Assembly: GCF_000430625.1 (NCBI RefSeq)
Contig: NZ_KE387173.1
Span: 1 to 64,000 of the forward strand
DNA from: Aneurinibacillus terranovensis DSM 18919
GTDB taxonomy: Bacteria; Bacillota; Bacilli; Aneurinibacillales; Aneurinibacillaceae
DNA length: 64,000 bases
Direction of reading: 5' to 3'
Shown: in pieces, positions 51,295-61,495 of the stretch
Numbering within the stretch: the first letter of the stretch is position 1
Layout of the letters: each line of letters starts with the position of its first letter
Program-made: the position numbers and the translations under genes
Notes under the pieces: model-generated
Seen by the model: only the letters and a program-made list of their open reading frames with translations
The model's database searches: none
What the model was told of the DNA's origin: nothing

Positions 51295-51305
51295 CGAAAG
51301 CCAGG

Positions 51306-51491
51306 TTATGAAACTTGGTCAATGCTTGTCAAGGGAATGACCCGGATGACCCCGCCTGTTGCAATGCCTACTGCGTTGTCGTTAACAAAAGCAACGGTAC
51401 CGGTAATCGTTGTATTGGTTCGGCGAACAATAGTGGTTGTCAATAAAGTATTGGCGCGGTTTCTTAAAAGTTCTCTAATAAATTCGAACTT
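51306..51491 (-). pseudogene. small DUF2642/YuzF-like gene with AAG in place of the start codon
   Basis: A 61-codon open frame ends 'GVIRVIPLTSIDQVS' and contains 'TNTTITGTVAFVNDNAVGI', a layout similar to small DUF2642-type proteins of Bacillales. AAAGGGGG sits 7 nt before the codon AAG where an ATG would be expected, and the frame is closed by a TAA 8 nt further upstream. A terminator follows the stop. The gene thus has every signal except a start codon. It is either silenced by one T-to-A change or this base is a sequencing error. Confidence 0.55.
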
Positions 51492-51687
51492 TTATTCCCC
51501 CTTTCATTTTTTATTACTATATTGTATGAACGGACGGAAGACCTGTCCTAGTCGATCATCTTGCAAGAGTAAATTATCGAAAAAATAATAGATTAGCGGA
51601 TAGGAGTCCGGGCAAGACTATATTGAACCATATACAAGGCGGCGTCACCCACCATTTATACATCGGTATTATTGGAAATCTTCCTAA
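51492..51687. other. intergenic region
   Basis: This is the upstream region of the small minus-strand gene plus sequence without recognised features. No promoter stands out. Confidence 0.35.
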
Positions 51688-51759
51688 ATGGATACGATAT
51701 TTGCTTTTGTAATGGCCATAGTGCTGATATTTTATGTGATGTCAATTTTAAATGATTGA
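51688..51759 (+). CDS. possible 23-residue membrane peptide
   Basis: An ATG opens 23 codons, 'MDTIFAFVMAIVLIFYVMSI' plus a short polar end, forming one membrane helix. Only a weak GGAAA lies upstream. Small single-helix proteins are common in sporulating Bacillales, but chance is possible. Confidence 0.3.
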   Translation: MDTIFAFVMAIVLIFYVMSILND

Positions 51760-51974
51760 CCATAAAAGCGCCTGATAGTACACGTGTGGATTAACTAGTT
51801 CTAGGAGCACAAAGAACAGTCACACTTCCCGGCAAGGAAAACCGAAAAAAATCGGGAGAATTCCTCAAAATAAAGCAGGAGTCTACATAACAAAAGACGA
51901 ATATGTAATATTGGAACAATTTTAGATAATGAAAAGAGAGAGATGAAACCGAGGAGTTATAAGGAGGAGAAACC

Positions 51975-52430
51975 ATGGATACAATGGAGAATTCCAAACA
52001 GCAGCCGATTATGGAAGCGCCTAAAAAAATTGAACATATCGGTATTGCCGTTAAAAACCTTGATGAATCCGTACATTTTTATACGCAAATGTTAGGATTA
52101 AAGCTATTGGGTTATGAAACGGTCGAAAGTGAACACGTGCGCGTTGCGTTTCTCCAAATTGGGGAAACACGTCTTGAATTATTGGAACCTACGAGCGAAG
52201 AGAGCGCGATCGCCAGATTTATTGAGAAAAAAGGCGAGGGAATTCACCATATCGCTTTAAATGTGGACCATCAGCAGGAGCGCCTTACCGCGTTAAAGGA
52301 TGCAGGGGTGAGGCTGATTAATGAGACACCTAAACTTGGAGCTCATAATAATCTGGTAGCGTTCCTCCACCCGAAATCAACGAACGGGGTACTGCTTGAA
52401 CTTTGCCAACAGGCAAGCAGCAGCCATTGA
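51975..52430 (+). CDS. mce: methylmalonyl-CoA epimerase
   Basis: This 151-residue VOC enzyme interconverts (S)- and (R)-methylmalonyl-CoA. The metal ligands are His in 'IEHIGIAVKNL', His in 'GIHHIALNVD' and the C-terminal Glu in 'GVLLELCQ'; 'FLHPKSTNGVL' is the family signature. AAGGAGGAGAAACC precedes the ATG. It heads the mce-pccB-yqjE-mutA-mutB-meaB set. Confidence 0.95.
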   Translation: MDTMENSKQQPIMEAPKKIEHIGIAVKNLDESVHFYTQMLGLKLLGYETVESEHVRVAFLQIGETRLELLEPTSEESAIARFIEKKGEGIHHIALNVDHQQERLTALKDAGVRLINETPKLGAHNNLVAFLHPKSTNGVLLELCQQASSSH

Positions 52431-52525
52431 CTGTTTAACCGCAACACTAACCGTTCAGCTGTGAGACTACCTGGATAAAAAATAAATAGAAAAGCCTGTG
52501 TTTGGATGGGAGGACTTTACTAACA

Positions 52526-54076
52526 ATGAGCAGTATGTACGAAAAAATTGATGAACTATATGAACGCCGCATGAAAGTGGAACTCGGCGGAGGCGATAAG
52601 CGAATCGAAGCCCAGCACAACCGCGGCAAACTTACGGCCCGCGAACGGATTGACCTTTTCCTTGATGAGGATACATTTGTCGAACTCAATCCTTTTATTG
52701 AACACCGGGCCACAAGCTTCGGAATGGATAAAATGGAAGGTCCCGGCGAAGGGGTTGTAGTTGGATACGGAAAAGTAAACGGCCGCCAGGTGTTTATCTT
52801 CTCTCAGGATTTTACCGTATTTGGCGGTGCGCTCGGTGAGATGCACGCGTTGAAAATTGCGCGCATTATGGACCTGGCAGCGAAAAATGGGGCTCCTGTC
52901 GTTGGACTTAATGATTCCGGAGGGGCGCGTATCCAGGAAGGCGTGGAATCGCTGGACGGATACGGCCATATTTTCTACCGCAATTCCATTTATTCCGGCG
53001 TTGTGCCGCAAATCTCAGTCATCCTCGGACCGTGCGCGGGTGGGGCAGTGTATTCTCCGGCCATTACGGACTTCGTGTTTATGGTCGAAAAAACGAGTCA
53101 GATGTTTATCACAGGGCCAAAAGTGATTGAAGCGGTTACAGGTGAGAAGATTTCATCGGAAGACCTGGGCGGGGCGAGCGTACACGCCTCGATTAGCGGC
53201 AATGCGCATTTTACCGCACCGAGTGAACCGGAAGTTCTGGAAGAAGTACGTCGGCTTTTAAGCTTTTTGCCGCAGAGCAGTATGGAAAAGCCGCCGGTGA
53301 TCGAGACACCTCCCGACGACGGATGGGATGATGACCTGGCTGAGATTGTACCGATCCAGACAACAAAAGTGTACGACGTGCGCAAGGTGATCGACCGGGT
53401 TGTAGATCATCAGGATTTTATGGAGGTACAGCCCAATTTTGCGAAAAACATCGTCGTAGGCTTTGGCCGCATTGATGGGCACAGCGTCGGAATTATCGCC
53501 AACCAGCCAAAGTTTATGGCGGGCGGACTTGACATCAATTCGTCAGACAAGCTTTCGCGATTTATCCGCTTCTGTGATTCCTTCAATATACCGCTCATTA
53601 CATTTGAGGATGTTTCCGGCTTTTTCCCGGGGGTTAACCAGGAGCATGGCGGTATCATCCGCCACGGGGCAAAAATTCTGTATGCGTATTCGGAAGCGAC
53701 GGTGCCGAAAATCACGGTTATCCTACGGAAAGCCTTCGGGGGAGCTTATGTGGCGCTTAACTCCAAATCAATTGGAGCGGATGTTGTCTATGCATGGCCT
53801 AATGCAGAGATTGCCGTAATGGGTGCCGAAGGGGCGGCCAACATTATTTTTGCGAAAGACATTGAAAACAGCGAAGACCCGGGTGCTACCCGCGCCGCGA
53901 AAATTACCGAATACCGGGAACGGTTTGCCAACCCGTATGTTGCTGCCAGCCGCGGTATGGTCGATGATGTGATTGACCCGCGTGAAACGCGAAAAAAACT
54001 GAGCCAGGCGCTGGAGATGCTGCGCAACAAACAGGAAACCCGTCCTGCGAAAAAACATGGGAACATCCCGCTGTAA
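52526..54076 (+). CDS. acyl-CoA carboxylase beta subunit (propionyl-CoA type)
   Basis: This 516-residue carboxyltransferase transfers CO2 from carboxybiotin to propionyl-CoA, giving (S)-methylmalonyl-CoA. N-terminal ('GGGDKRIEAQHNRGKLTARERI', 'FGGALGEMHALKI') and C-terminal ('GFFPGVNQEHGGIIRHGAK', 'AFGGAYVALNSK') crotonase-fold halves are intact. The biotin carboxylase/carrier partner is not in the window, so a decarboxylase (MmdA) role is the alternative; the epimerase and mutase context favours propionyl-CoA carboxylase. The ATG at 52526 follows GGGAGGACTTTACTAAC. Confidence 0.92.
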   Translation: MSSMYEKIDELYERRMKVELGGGDKRIEAQHNRGKLTARERIDLFLDEDTFVELNPFIEHRATSFGMDKMEGPGEGVVVGYGKVNGRQVFIFSQDFTVFGGALGEMHALKIARIMDLAAKNGAPVVGLNDSGGARIQEGVESLDGYGHIFYRNSIYSGVVPQISVILGPCAGGAVYSPAITDFVFMVEKTSQMFITGPKVIEAVTGEKISSEDLGGASVHASISGNAHFTAPSEPEVLEEVRRLLSFLPQSSMEKPPVIETPPDDGWDDDLAEIVPIQTTKVYDVRKVIDRVVDHQDFMEVQPNFAKNIVVGFGRIDGHSVGIIANQPKFMAGGLDINSSDKLSRFIRFCDSFNIPLITFEDVSGFFPGVNQEHGGIIRHGAKILYAYSEATVPKITVILRKAFGGAYVALNSKSIGADVVYAWPNAEIAVMGAEGAANIIFAKDIENSEDPGATRAAKITEYRERFANPYVAASRGMVDDVIDPRETRKKLSQALEMLRNKQETRPAKKHGNIPL

Positions 54077-54166
54077 GTTTTTTCCTGAAAACCTGGATGG
54101 ACATTGCCACGGTTGTGTATAATGGACAAGTGAGTTCGTGTACATAATTTGTCGGAGGTGTTTTGC

Positions 54167-55282
54167 ATGGTAGATCAGGAACGGATTGTAAACGAATTTA
54201 TGGAACTTGTGATGGTGGACAGCGAGACAACGCATGAACGTATGATATGTAATGTGTTGAAAGAAAAATTTGCAGCTTTAGGGCTTGAAGTAATCGAAGA
54301 CGATGCGGCGGACAAAACCAGCCATGAAGCGGGCAATTTGATTGTTACTTTAAAAGGAACCGTTGATTGCCCGACGATTTACTTTACCTCCCATATGGAC
54401 ACGGTCGTGCCCGGAAAAGGGATTAAGCCAAGCATTAAAGAGGGGTATATTGTATCAGACGGTACAACCATCCTTGGCAGTGATGATAAAGCGGGAATTG
54501 CAGCTATGTTTGAAGCCATTCGGATTTTACAAGAGAAGAAGATTCCGCACGGCACGATCCGGTTTGTGATTACGGTGGGCGAAGAATCAGGGCTGCAGGG
54601 GGCTAAAGTACTGAACCCCATTCATGTGCAGGCCAAGTATGGATATGCGCTCGACAGCAATGGCAAAGTTGGCGATATTATTGTGGCAGCGCCGACACAG
54701 GCGAAAGTGAAAGCCATTATTAACGGAAAATCCGCGCACGCGGGTGTGAATCCGGAAGCCGGGATCAGTGCAATTCAGGTGGCAAGTCAGGCGATTTCCC
54801 GCATGCCGCTCGGCCGCATCGACAAAGAGACAACCGCAAATATCGGCAGCTTTCAGGGCGTAGGGCCGACCAATATTGTGTGCGACAGAGTGGAAATTCT
54901 GGCGGAAGCACGCAGCCTGGTTCACGATAAAATAATAGCACAGACGGAAAAAATGAAGCAGGCGTTTGAAAAGACCGCGGCTGAATTCGGCACAACCGCC
55001 GAAGTGCACATTGATATTATGTATCCGGGCTTTAAGTTTTCGGCAGAAGACCTCGTTGTACAGAAAGCCATGGCGGCGGTAAAAGCTGTCGGCCGGGAGC
55101 CGCGGGTTCTCTCCAGCGGCGGTGGAAGCGATGCGAATGTAATCTCCGGGCACGGAATTCCGACCGTAAACCTTGCCATTGGCTATGAGGACATTCACAC
55201 AACGAATGAAAAAATTCCGGTAGAGGAACTTGTGAAAACAGCCGAACTAGTCGTTGCCCTTTGTACAGAAGCGACGAGATAA
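54167..55282 (+). CDS. M20-family aminopeptidase (YqjE/PepT-like)
   Basis: The 371-residue zinc peptidase has 'YFTSHMDTVVPG' (first zinc His/Asp), 'LGSDDKAGIAAM' (bridging Asp), 'VGEESGLQGAK' (catalytic Glu pair) and 'GGGSDANVI' near the C-terminus, with a dimerisation lid in the middle. It matches YqjE, which is encoded after yqjC-yqjD in B. subtilis in the same order as here. It probably trims di- or tripeptides. GTCGGAGGTGTTTTGC precedes the ATG. Confidence 0.9.
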   Translation: MVDQERIVNEFMELVMVDSETTHERMICNVLKEKFAALGLEVIEDDAADKTSHEAGNLIVTLKGTVDCPTIYFTSHMDTVVPGKGIKPSIKEGYIVSDGTTILGSDDKAGIAAMFEAIRILQEKKIPHGTIRFVITVGEESGLQGAKVLNPIHVQAKYGYALDSNGKVGDIIVAAPTQAKVKAIINGKSAHAGVNPEAGISAIQVASQAISRMPLGRIDKETTANIGSFQGVGPTNIVCDRVEILAEARSLVHDKIIAQTEKMKQAFEKTAAEFGTTAEVHIDIMYPGFKFSAEDLVVQKAMAAVKAVGREPRVLSSGGGSDANVISGHGIPTVNLAIGYEDIHTTNEKIPVEELVKTAELVVALCTEATR

Positions 55283-55340
55283 AGAAAAAAGTTACCAGGC
55301 AGAGGTAATTGAAAGAAAATGTCGAATAATGAATAATAGA

Positions 55341-55390
55341 GATGGGGTGGAAACACAGATGAAAATCGATGATGGCCACCCCTCTTTTAC
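55341..55390 (+). other. hairpin in the yqjE-mutA spacer
   Basis: GGGGTGG (55344-55350) can pair with CCACCCC (55376-55382), followed by TCTTTTA. It could be a weak terminator or attenuator before mutA. No B12-riboswitch signature (such as GCCACTG) is seen nearby. Confidence 0.35.
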
Positions 55391-55457
55391 ATCTTTCAAG
55401 GCGGAAAGGAGTGGCGGGGCGTTCTGTCCCGTACGAAAGGGGGAACACCAAAATACT

Positions 55458-57629
55458 ATGGATAAAGTAGAGAGAAAAAAAACACAGCTAACGTCTGAAG
55501 AAGAAAACGAATTGTTTCATGCATTTCCGCTTCCAACCTACGGGCAATGGAAGGAATCTGTTGAAAAGTCGCTTAAGGGGGCGCCTTTTGAGAAGCTAAT
55601 CACGCCCACATATGAAGGGATCGATGTTAAGCCGCTGTATCAGTTGGAAGATGTGGAGCATCTGCCGCACGTTTCGTCCTTTCCCGGTTTTTCACCGTAC
55701 CTTCGCGCTACGGATGTTCTTGGGTATGGGGAAACATCGTGGGGAATTTCACAGGAACTCACGGCAGGTACTCCGGAAGCATTCAACCGCAGTGCACGCC
55801 ACGATTTAGAGCGTGGACAGACGGTGCTTCACATTGTCCTGGACCGGCCAACACGCTCAGGTCTCGATGCAGATGAAGCGAAAGGAGAAGACGTCGGAAC
55901 GGATGGTCTTTCTCTTTCCACCCTCTCCGATATCGAAACAGCCGTGGCTGGAATCAACCTGGAAGAAGTACCGGTATTTGTGCAGGGAGAAGGCGCGTTT
56001 TCCTTTTTGGCTCTTCTTGCTGCTTATATGCGGCGAAACAAAGCGGCGGTTGAAAAGCTCAGCGGCTGCATCGGAATGGATCCGCTCGCAGCTCTTGTAA
56101 GCGAAGGGTATCTGCGGTCGTCGCTGGCCGACCAATACGATAAAATGGCGGCGCTTACTTTCTGGTCAATCGAGAACGCCCCGGCTCTGCGGACGATCAC
56201 GATTCAGGGCCATCCGTACCATGATGGCGGGGGCAGTGCTGTACAGGAACTTGCTTTTGTGCTGGCGACTGGTGTTGAATATGTACGCGAGATGCTGGCG
56301 AGGGGCTTCTCCGTCGATGAGGCTGCTTCGCGCATGGTGTTCTCCATGTCTATCGGGTCCAATTTTTTTATGGAAACCGCTAAGTTCCGTGCGGCGCGTT
56401 TACTGTGGGCCACCATTATTCAAGAGTTTGGCGGCAGCGAGGCTGCTGGAAAAATGAAAGTACACGGCCGGACATCGGCTTGGACAAAAACTGTTTACGA
56501 TCCGTATGTCAACATGCTTCGCGGAACGGTCGAAGCGTTTGCAGGTGTAGTAGGCGGTGTTGACAGCATGCATGTGAGCCCGTTTGATGAAGCGATTCGC
56601 CCGGCGGATGAATTTTCACGCCGGATCGCCCGCAATGCGCAGCTTATTCTTGAAAAAGAAGCCCATCTGTCAAGGGTGATTGACCCGGCCGGCGGCTCCT
56701 GGTATGTTGAGTCGCTAACCGATTCTCTAGCACAGAAAGCGTGGGCCCTGTTCCAGGAAGTTGAAGCAAAGGGTGGCATGTATAAAGCGCTCACGGCGAA
56801 ATTTCCACAGGCACAGGTAGGCGAAGTGGCAGCCAAACGCGCTGCGAACATCGGACGCCGTAAAGATAAATTTGTCGGAACAAATATGTATCCAAACCTT
56901 AAAGAACCCCCGTTAAAAAACAACGCGGCGGAACGTATATCGTGCCGGGAAGAGCGGGTGGCTGATCTGAAGAAGGCGCGCTCCCTTGTCAACCAGGCAG
57001 CGCTCAACGAGTCGCTCGCTCAGCTTGAACAAACCCGGGGTGAAGCATCCGCCGCCGTGGTGGAAGCTGCAATCAACGCAATGGACAGCGGCGCAACGTT
57101 GGGGGATATTGCCAAAGCTTTTACCGTTGGAAAGCAGGAGGAAGTAAAAGTAGAAGCGATACGCGCATGGCGCGGCGCCCAACCGTTTGAACAACTGCGG
57201 GCTGCAGCGGAACAGTACAGGGAGAGAACGGGGGCGTTCCCGACCGTATTTCTTGCCAATCTTGGCCCGGTTCCGAAGCACAAAGCCCGGGCTGACTTTG
57301 CCGCCGGATTTTTTGAAGCGGGCGGGTTTGCCGTCCTGACAAACAGCGGATTTACGGGCGCAGAGGAAGCCGCCCGGGCGGCTGTTGAGTCCAACGCATC
57401 GATTGTTGTCATATGCTCGAGCGATGACCTGTATCCTGAATTCGTTCCACCGCTCGCAAGCAGAATTAAGGACGCAAATCCGGACATTACCGTCCTGCTC
57501 GCCGGAAATCCGGACGAGGAACAAAGACAGGGCTATCAAGAGGCAGGCGTCGATGATTTTATCAACATTAAATCGAACTGCTATGAAATACTTGCAGCTC
57601 TCCAGAAAGAGAAGGGGGTCGCCCTATGA
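55458..57629 (+). CDS. mutA: methylmalonyl-CoA mutase small subunit
   Basis: The 723-residue subunit has the TIM-barrel acyl-CoA-binding domain (about 40-560) and a C-terminal domain that resembles the B12-binding fold but lacks the DxHxxG motif, as is normal for MutA. 'VKPLYQLED' and '[19 protein letters not shown]' are family segments. The ATG at 55458 lies 14 nt after AAAGGGGG; an in-frame ATG at 55360 (after GGGGTGG) would add 33 residues and is a real alternative. It overlaps mutB by 4 bp. Confidence 0.9.
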   Translation: MDKVERKKTQLTSEEENELFHAFPLPTYGQWKESVEKSLKGAPFEKLITPTYEGIDVKPLYQLEDVEHLPHVSSFPGFSPYLRATDVLGYGETSWGISQELTAGTPEAFNRSARHDLERGQTVLHIVLDRPTRSGLDADEAKGEDVGTDGLSLSTLSDIETAVAGINLEEVPVFVQGEGAFSFLALLAAYMRRNKAAVEKLSGCIGMDPLAALVSEGYLRSSLADQYDKMAALTFWSIENAPALRTITIQGHPYHDGGGSAVQELAFVLATGVEYVREMLARGFSVDEAASRMVFSMSIGSNFFMETAKFRAARLLWATIIQEFGGSEAAGKMKVHGRTSAWTKTVYDPYVNMLRGTVEAFAGVVGGVDSMHVSPFDEAIRPADEFSRRIARNAQLILEKEAHLSRVIDPAGGSWYVESLTDSLAQKAWALFQEVEAKGGMYKALTAKFPQAQVGEVAAKRAANIGRRKDKFVGTNMYPNLKEPPLKNNAAERISCREERVADLKKARSLVNQAALNESLAQLEQTRGEASAAVVEAAINAMDSGATLGDIAKAFTVGKQEEVKVEAIRAWRGAQPFEQLRAAAEQYRERTGAFPTVFLANLGPVPKHKARADFAAGFFEAGGFAVLTNSGFTGAEEAARAAVESNASIVVICSSDDLYPEFVPPLASRIKDANPDITVLLAGNPDEEQRQGYQEAGVDDFINIKSNCYEILAALQKEKGVAL

Positions 57630-59812
57630 GCAACACACCTGATTTTACTAAGATTGCGTATCCGAAGGCAGAGCCTGCCGGTGATTTTGCCGGCTGGCGT
57701 GAACGCGCCGAGAAACAAGCGGGAAAATCACTGGATGAGATGATTTGGCGCACGATGGAGCAGATTGATGTAAAGCCGCTTTACACAGCACAAGATACAG
57801 CGGGGATGGAACATTTGGGTTATGTAGCGGGCCTGCCTCCTTATTTCCGCGGCCCTTACCCTGCCATGTATGTTACCCAGCCATGGACGGTACGGCAGTA
57901 TGCCGGATTTTCCACAGCTGAAGAAAGCAATGCCTTCTACCGGCGCAACCTGGCGGCCGGCCAGAAAGGTCTGTCTATTGCGTTTGACCTGGCGACACAC
58001 CGCGGCTATGATTCCGACCACCCCCGCGTGGTTGGCGACGTAGGGAAAGCCGGGGTGGCGGTCGATTCGATACTGGATATGAAAATCCTGTTCGACGGGA
58101 TTCCGCTTGACAAAATGTCGGTTTCGATGACGATGAACGGAGCGGTACTGCCGATCATGGCTTTCTACATCGTGGCGGCCGAGGAGCAGGGCGTTAAACA
58201 GGAACAGCTGGCGGGTACGATTCAAAATGATATTTTAAAAGAATATATGGTGCGCAATACGTATATTTATCCTCCGGAAGCTTCGATGAAAATCATTGCG
58301 GATATTTTCGAGTACACATCGAAGCATATGCCGAAATTCAACAGCATTAGCATATCCGGCTATCATATGCAGGAAGCCGGTGCGACGGCTGATATTGAGC
58401 TGGGCTATACGCTGGCAGACGGCTTGGAGTATGTGCGGACAGGATTAAAAGCGGGCATTGACATCGACGCGTTTGCTCCGCGTTTATCTTTTTTCTGGGC
58501 GATCGGGATGAACTATTTCATGGAAGTGGCCAAAATGCGTGCGGCCCGTTTAATCTGGGCAAAATTAATCAAGCAGTTCAATCCGCAGAATCCGAAATCA
58601 ATGGCCCTTCGCACACACTGTCAGACGTCCGGCTGGAGTTTGACCGAGCAGGATCCGTTTAACAATGTAACTCGCACATGTATCGAGGCAATGGCAGCAG
58701 CTTTAGGCCATACGCAATCCCTCCATACAAATGCGCTGGATGAAGCGATTGCGCTGCCAACGGATTTCTCCGCCCGCATCGCGCGCAATACCCAGCTCTA
58801 TCTGCAGGATGAAACCGGGATTTGCCAGACGGTTGACCCGTGGGGCGGATCCTATTATGTGGAGTCGCTAACGGCTGAACTCGTGCGGCGAGCCTGGGCT
58901 CATATCAAGGAAATTGACTCGCTTGGCGGCATGGCGAAGGCGATTGAGACCGGCCTTCCGAAGATGCGAATCGAAGAAGCGGCGGCCCGCCGCCAGGCGC
59001 ACATTGATTCCGGCAAAGAAACGATCATCGGGGTAAACAGGTACCGTTTAGCGAAAGAAGACCCGCTTGAAATCCTCGAAGTTGACAATACGGCGGTGCG
59101 TGAGGCGCAGATTAAGAGGTTGGGCGAACTGCGCGCCAATCGCGATGAGGCGCGGGTTCAAGCGGCATTACAGGCCATTACGGCTGCCGCTGAAAGCGGG
59201 GAAGGCAATCTCCTGGCCCTTGCCATTGAAGCGGCCCGTGCGAGAGCCAGCCTCGGGGAAATATCGGAAGCATATGAAAAAGTCGTCGGCCGCCATAAGG
59301 CAGTTATCCGCTCGATAACAGGCGTGTACAGCGCCGAATTCGGAGAGGCCGAAGAAGTTGCGGCAGTAAGAAAATTGACCGATGAATTCGAGGCCAACGA
59401 GGGAAGACGCCCCCGGATTATGATTGCCAAAATGGGGCAGGACGGACATGACCGCGGCGCGAAAGTGATCGCTACGGCTTTTGCGGATTTAGGCTTCGAT
59501 GTCGATATCGGACCGCTCTTCCAGACACCGGAAGAAACCGCGCAGCAGGCCGTCGAAAATGATGTGCATGTCGTGGGCATCAGTTCACTTGCAGCCGGGC
59601 ATAAAACGCTCCTGCCACAACTCGTAGAGGAATTAAGAAAACTCGGCAGAGAAGATATTTTAGTTATCGCAGGGGGAGTTATCCCTGCGCAGGATTATGA
59701 ATACCTTAAGCAGCATGGAGCCTCCGCTATTTTTGGACCGGGCACGGTGATCCCAGTGGCCGCGCAAAAAATCATGCAAGAGATTAACCGGCGTCTAGAG
59801 GAAGCGATGTAA
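57626..59812 (+). CDS. mutB: methylmalonyl-CoA mutase large subunit
   Basis: This 728-residue catalytic subunit rearranges (R)-methylmalonyl-CoA to succinyl-CoA. It has substrate-binding '[21 protein letters not shown]' (Tyr loop), '[20 protein letters not shown]' and the C-terminal B12 domain with '[16 protein letters not shown]' (DxHxxG, axial His) and 'GGVIPAQDY'. It starts in the ATGA overlap with mutA, and its stop (59810-59812) is followed at once by meaB. Confidence 0.97.
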   Translation: MSNTPDFTKIAYPKAEPAGDFAGWRERAEKQAGKSLDEMIWRTMEQIDVKPLYTAQDTAGMEHLGYVAGLPPYFRGPYPAMYVTQPWTVRQYAGFSTAEESNAFYRRNLAAGQKGLSIAFDLATHRGYDSDHPRVVGDVGKAGVAVDSILDMKILFDGIPLDKMSVSMTMNGAVLPIMAFYIVAAEEQGVKQEQLAGTIQNDILKEYMVRNTYIYPPEASMKIIADIFEYTSKHMPKFNSISISGYHMQEAGATADIELGYTLADGLEYVRTGLKAGIDIDAFAPRLSFFWAIGMNYFMEVAKMRAARLIWAKLIKQFNPQNPKSMALRTHCQTSGWSLTEQDPFNNVTRTCIEAMAAALGHTQSLHTNALDEAIALPTDFSARIARNTQLYLQDETGICQTVDPWGGSYYVESLTAELVRRAWAHIKEIDSLGGMAKAIETGLPKMRIEEAAARRQAHIDSGKETIIGVNRYRLAKEDPLEILEVDNTAVREAQIKRLGELRANRDEARVQAALQAITAAAESGEGNLLALAIEAARARASLGEISEAYEKVVGRHKAVIRSITGVYSAEFGEAEEVAAVRKLTDEFEANEGRRPRIMIAKMGQDGHDRGAKVIATAFADLGFDVDIGPLFQTPEETAQQAVENDVHVVGISSLAAGHKTLLPQLVEELRKLGREDILVIAGGVIPAQDYEYLKQHGASAIFGPGTVIPVAAQKIMQEINRRLEEAM

Positions 59813-60952
59813 ATGAGCAATAACAACAACCAGCGGCCGGAGTGGGTTCCGGCCGATGCCGGGGAAGCTTTTACAACCCGTGTAATGAAGGGCGTGGAGG
59901 GGAGGCATGACGGAATGCCAGGACGCAGTGAGCCGGCTTCGCCACGCCCTGCCTCTCCCCGACGCCGGAACCTTTCAGTAGATGAGTATGTGGAGGGCGT
60001 GTTATGCGGTAATCGGACGATCCTCGCCCAGACCATTACACTTGTGGAAAGCAACTCTCCTAAACATATGGAAAAGGCCCAGGAAGTCATTAAAAAACTT
60101 CTTCCCCATACCGGCAAATCGATCCGTGTCGGGGTAACCGGTGTACCCGGGGCAGGAAAAAGCACCCTGATTGAGGCGCTTGGCTGTATGCTGTGTGAAT
60201 CCGGTCATCGGGTAGCCGTACTCGCCGTTGACCCGAGCAGCAGCGTGACACACGGCAGCATCCTTGGAGATAAAACCCGAATGGAGAAACTTACCCGGGA
60301 AAAAAACGCCTTTATCCGCCCTTCTCCGTCCAGCGGGACGCTTGGGGGCGTGACCCGGAAGAGCAGGGAGACCATGCTCGTATGCGAAGCGGCCGGTTTT
60401 GATGTGATTCTCGTGGAAACGGTCGGCGTTGGGCAGAGCGAGATAACAGTGCGCTCGATGGTTGATTTCTTCCTGCTTGTTATGATTACCGGGGCAGGGG
60501 ATGAACTGCAGGGAATGAAAAAAGGCATCATGGAACTGGCGGATGCGATTCTCATTAATAAGGCCGATGGGGATAACCGCCTACGGGCCAATGCGGCACG
60601 GGCGGAATATAACAATTTTCTTCATTATCTTCAGCCCGCAACCGAAGGATGGGAGACGAAAGCGTACACAGCCTCTGCTGTCACGGGTGAAGGAATTAAA
60701 GAAATCTGGTCAGTGATCGATACATTCTACCGCCAGATGAAACAGTCCGGTGCCCTTGCGAATCGACGCCAGTCCCAAACTGTTGAGTGGGTCTATACGA
60801 TGGTGGAAGAACATCTGCGTTCCAGCTTTTTTAACAATCCGGCGGTTAGCCAGGTCAGGCCTCGTGTTGAACAAGCTGTCGCAGACGGTGCGATATCGGC
60901 CACCGCAGCGGTTCATGAACTGCTTGCGGCATTTCATTTCAGGGAGAATTGA
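59813..60952 (+). CDS. meaB: MeaB/MMAA GTPase chaperone of methylmalonyl-CoA mutase
   Basis: This 379-residue G3E-type GTPase loads and protects the B12 cofactor of the mutase. It has Walker A 'GVTGVPGAGKSTLIEAL', 'VDPSSSVTHGSILGDKTRM', Walker B 'VILVETVGVGQSE' and the NKAD base motif 'LINKADGDN'. The first 50 residues form an unusual Pro/Ser/Arg-rich extension before the conserved 'VDEYVEGVL' start. It begins at the base after the mutB stop and ends the operon. Confidence 0.95.
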   Translation: MSNNNNQRPEWVPADAGEAFTTRVMKGVEGRHDGMPGRSEPASPRPASPRRRNLSVDEYVEGVLCGNRTILAQTITLVESNSPKHMEKAQEVIKKLLPHTGKSIRVGVTGVPGAGKSTLIEALGCMLCESGHRVAVLAVDPSSSVTHGSILGDKTRMEKLTREKNAFIRPSPSSGTLGGVTRKSRETMLVCEAAGFDVILVETVGVGQSEITVRSMVDFFLLVMITGAGDELQGMKKGIMELADAILINKADGDNRLRANAARAEYNNFLHYLQPATEGWETKAYTASAVTGEGIKEIWSVIDTFYRQMKQSGALANRRQSQTVEWVYTMVEEHLRSSFFNNPAVSQVRPRVEQAVADGAISATAAVHELLAAFHFREN

Positions 60953-61003
60953 AGTAAGGCTGTTTTCTGTAAAAGATGGAATGTTGTATAAAAATATCGT
61001 GCT

Positions 61004-61054
61004 TAAAAAACGAGGGTAAAAAGAGCGCAGCGCGCCTTTTTACCCTCGTTTTAT
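61004..61054. terminator. bidirectional terminator between meaB and the usp gene
   Basis: AAAACGAGGGTAAAAAG and CTTTTTACCCTCGTTTT form a 17-bp stem with A and T flanks on both sides. It serves the convergent meaB and universal stress protein genes. Confidence 0.93.
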
Positions 61055-61066
61055 TAATTTTCGAAT

Positions 61067-61495
61067 TTACTTAACGATTACAACCGGGCAGGCTGCTTCA
61101 TGAAGGACTCGATGGCTGACACTCCCAAGAATGACTTCACCTAACGCCCCGAGTCCGCGGCTCCCCATTACAATCATATCGTAATTCTCTTTGCGTGCAA
61201 ATTCGCTGATTCCCTCGGCAGGGAATCCCGCAAGATGCACAATCTCTACCTCGATTCCGTTATCCGGGATCGTTTGCGCGATCATCTTCAGCAGCGTTTC
61301 CCCTTCCTGGTGCGCGGTCTCGTCAATATCGACATTGAGCGCGATCCCTGCTTCTGCATAACGGGAAGCTTCAATCGAAACGTGCAGCAGGGTGATATGG
61401 CATTCGTTTTCCCGCCCTTTGCAGATGGAAACGGCGGTTTGCACAGCACGATTGGCCTGACTGGAACCATCAATGGGAACTAAAATCTTATTCAT
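61067..61495 (-). CDS. universal stress protein, UspA family
   Basis: The 142-residue protein has the Usp fold with the ATP-binding signature G-x2-G-x9-G-S in '[19 protein letters not shown]' and '[18 protein letters not shown]' at the start. Its role in starvation or redox stress is inferred from the family. The ATG overlaps the 3' end of the truncated WrbA-like gene by 8 bp, so it is translationally coupled to it. Confidence 0.94.
   Translation of the reverse strand: MNKILVPIDGSSQANRAVQTAVSICKGRENECHITLLHVSIEASRYAEAGIALNVDIDETAHQEGETLLKMIAQTIPDNGIEVEIVHLAGFPAEGISEFARKENYDMIVMGSRGLGALGEVILGSVSHRVLHEAACPVVIVK

Noticed and set aside
51319-51588. 88-codon plus-strand frame over the small minus-strand gene
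   Set aside because: No ribosome binding site; the minus frame has a binding site, terminator and family-like sequence.
56495-57539. Long minus-strand frames opposite mutA and mutB
   Set aside because: These are shadows of G+C-rich coding sequence in the well-supported mutase genes.
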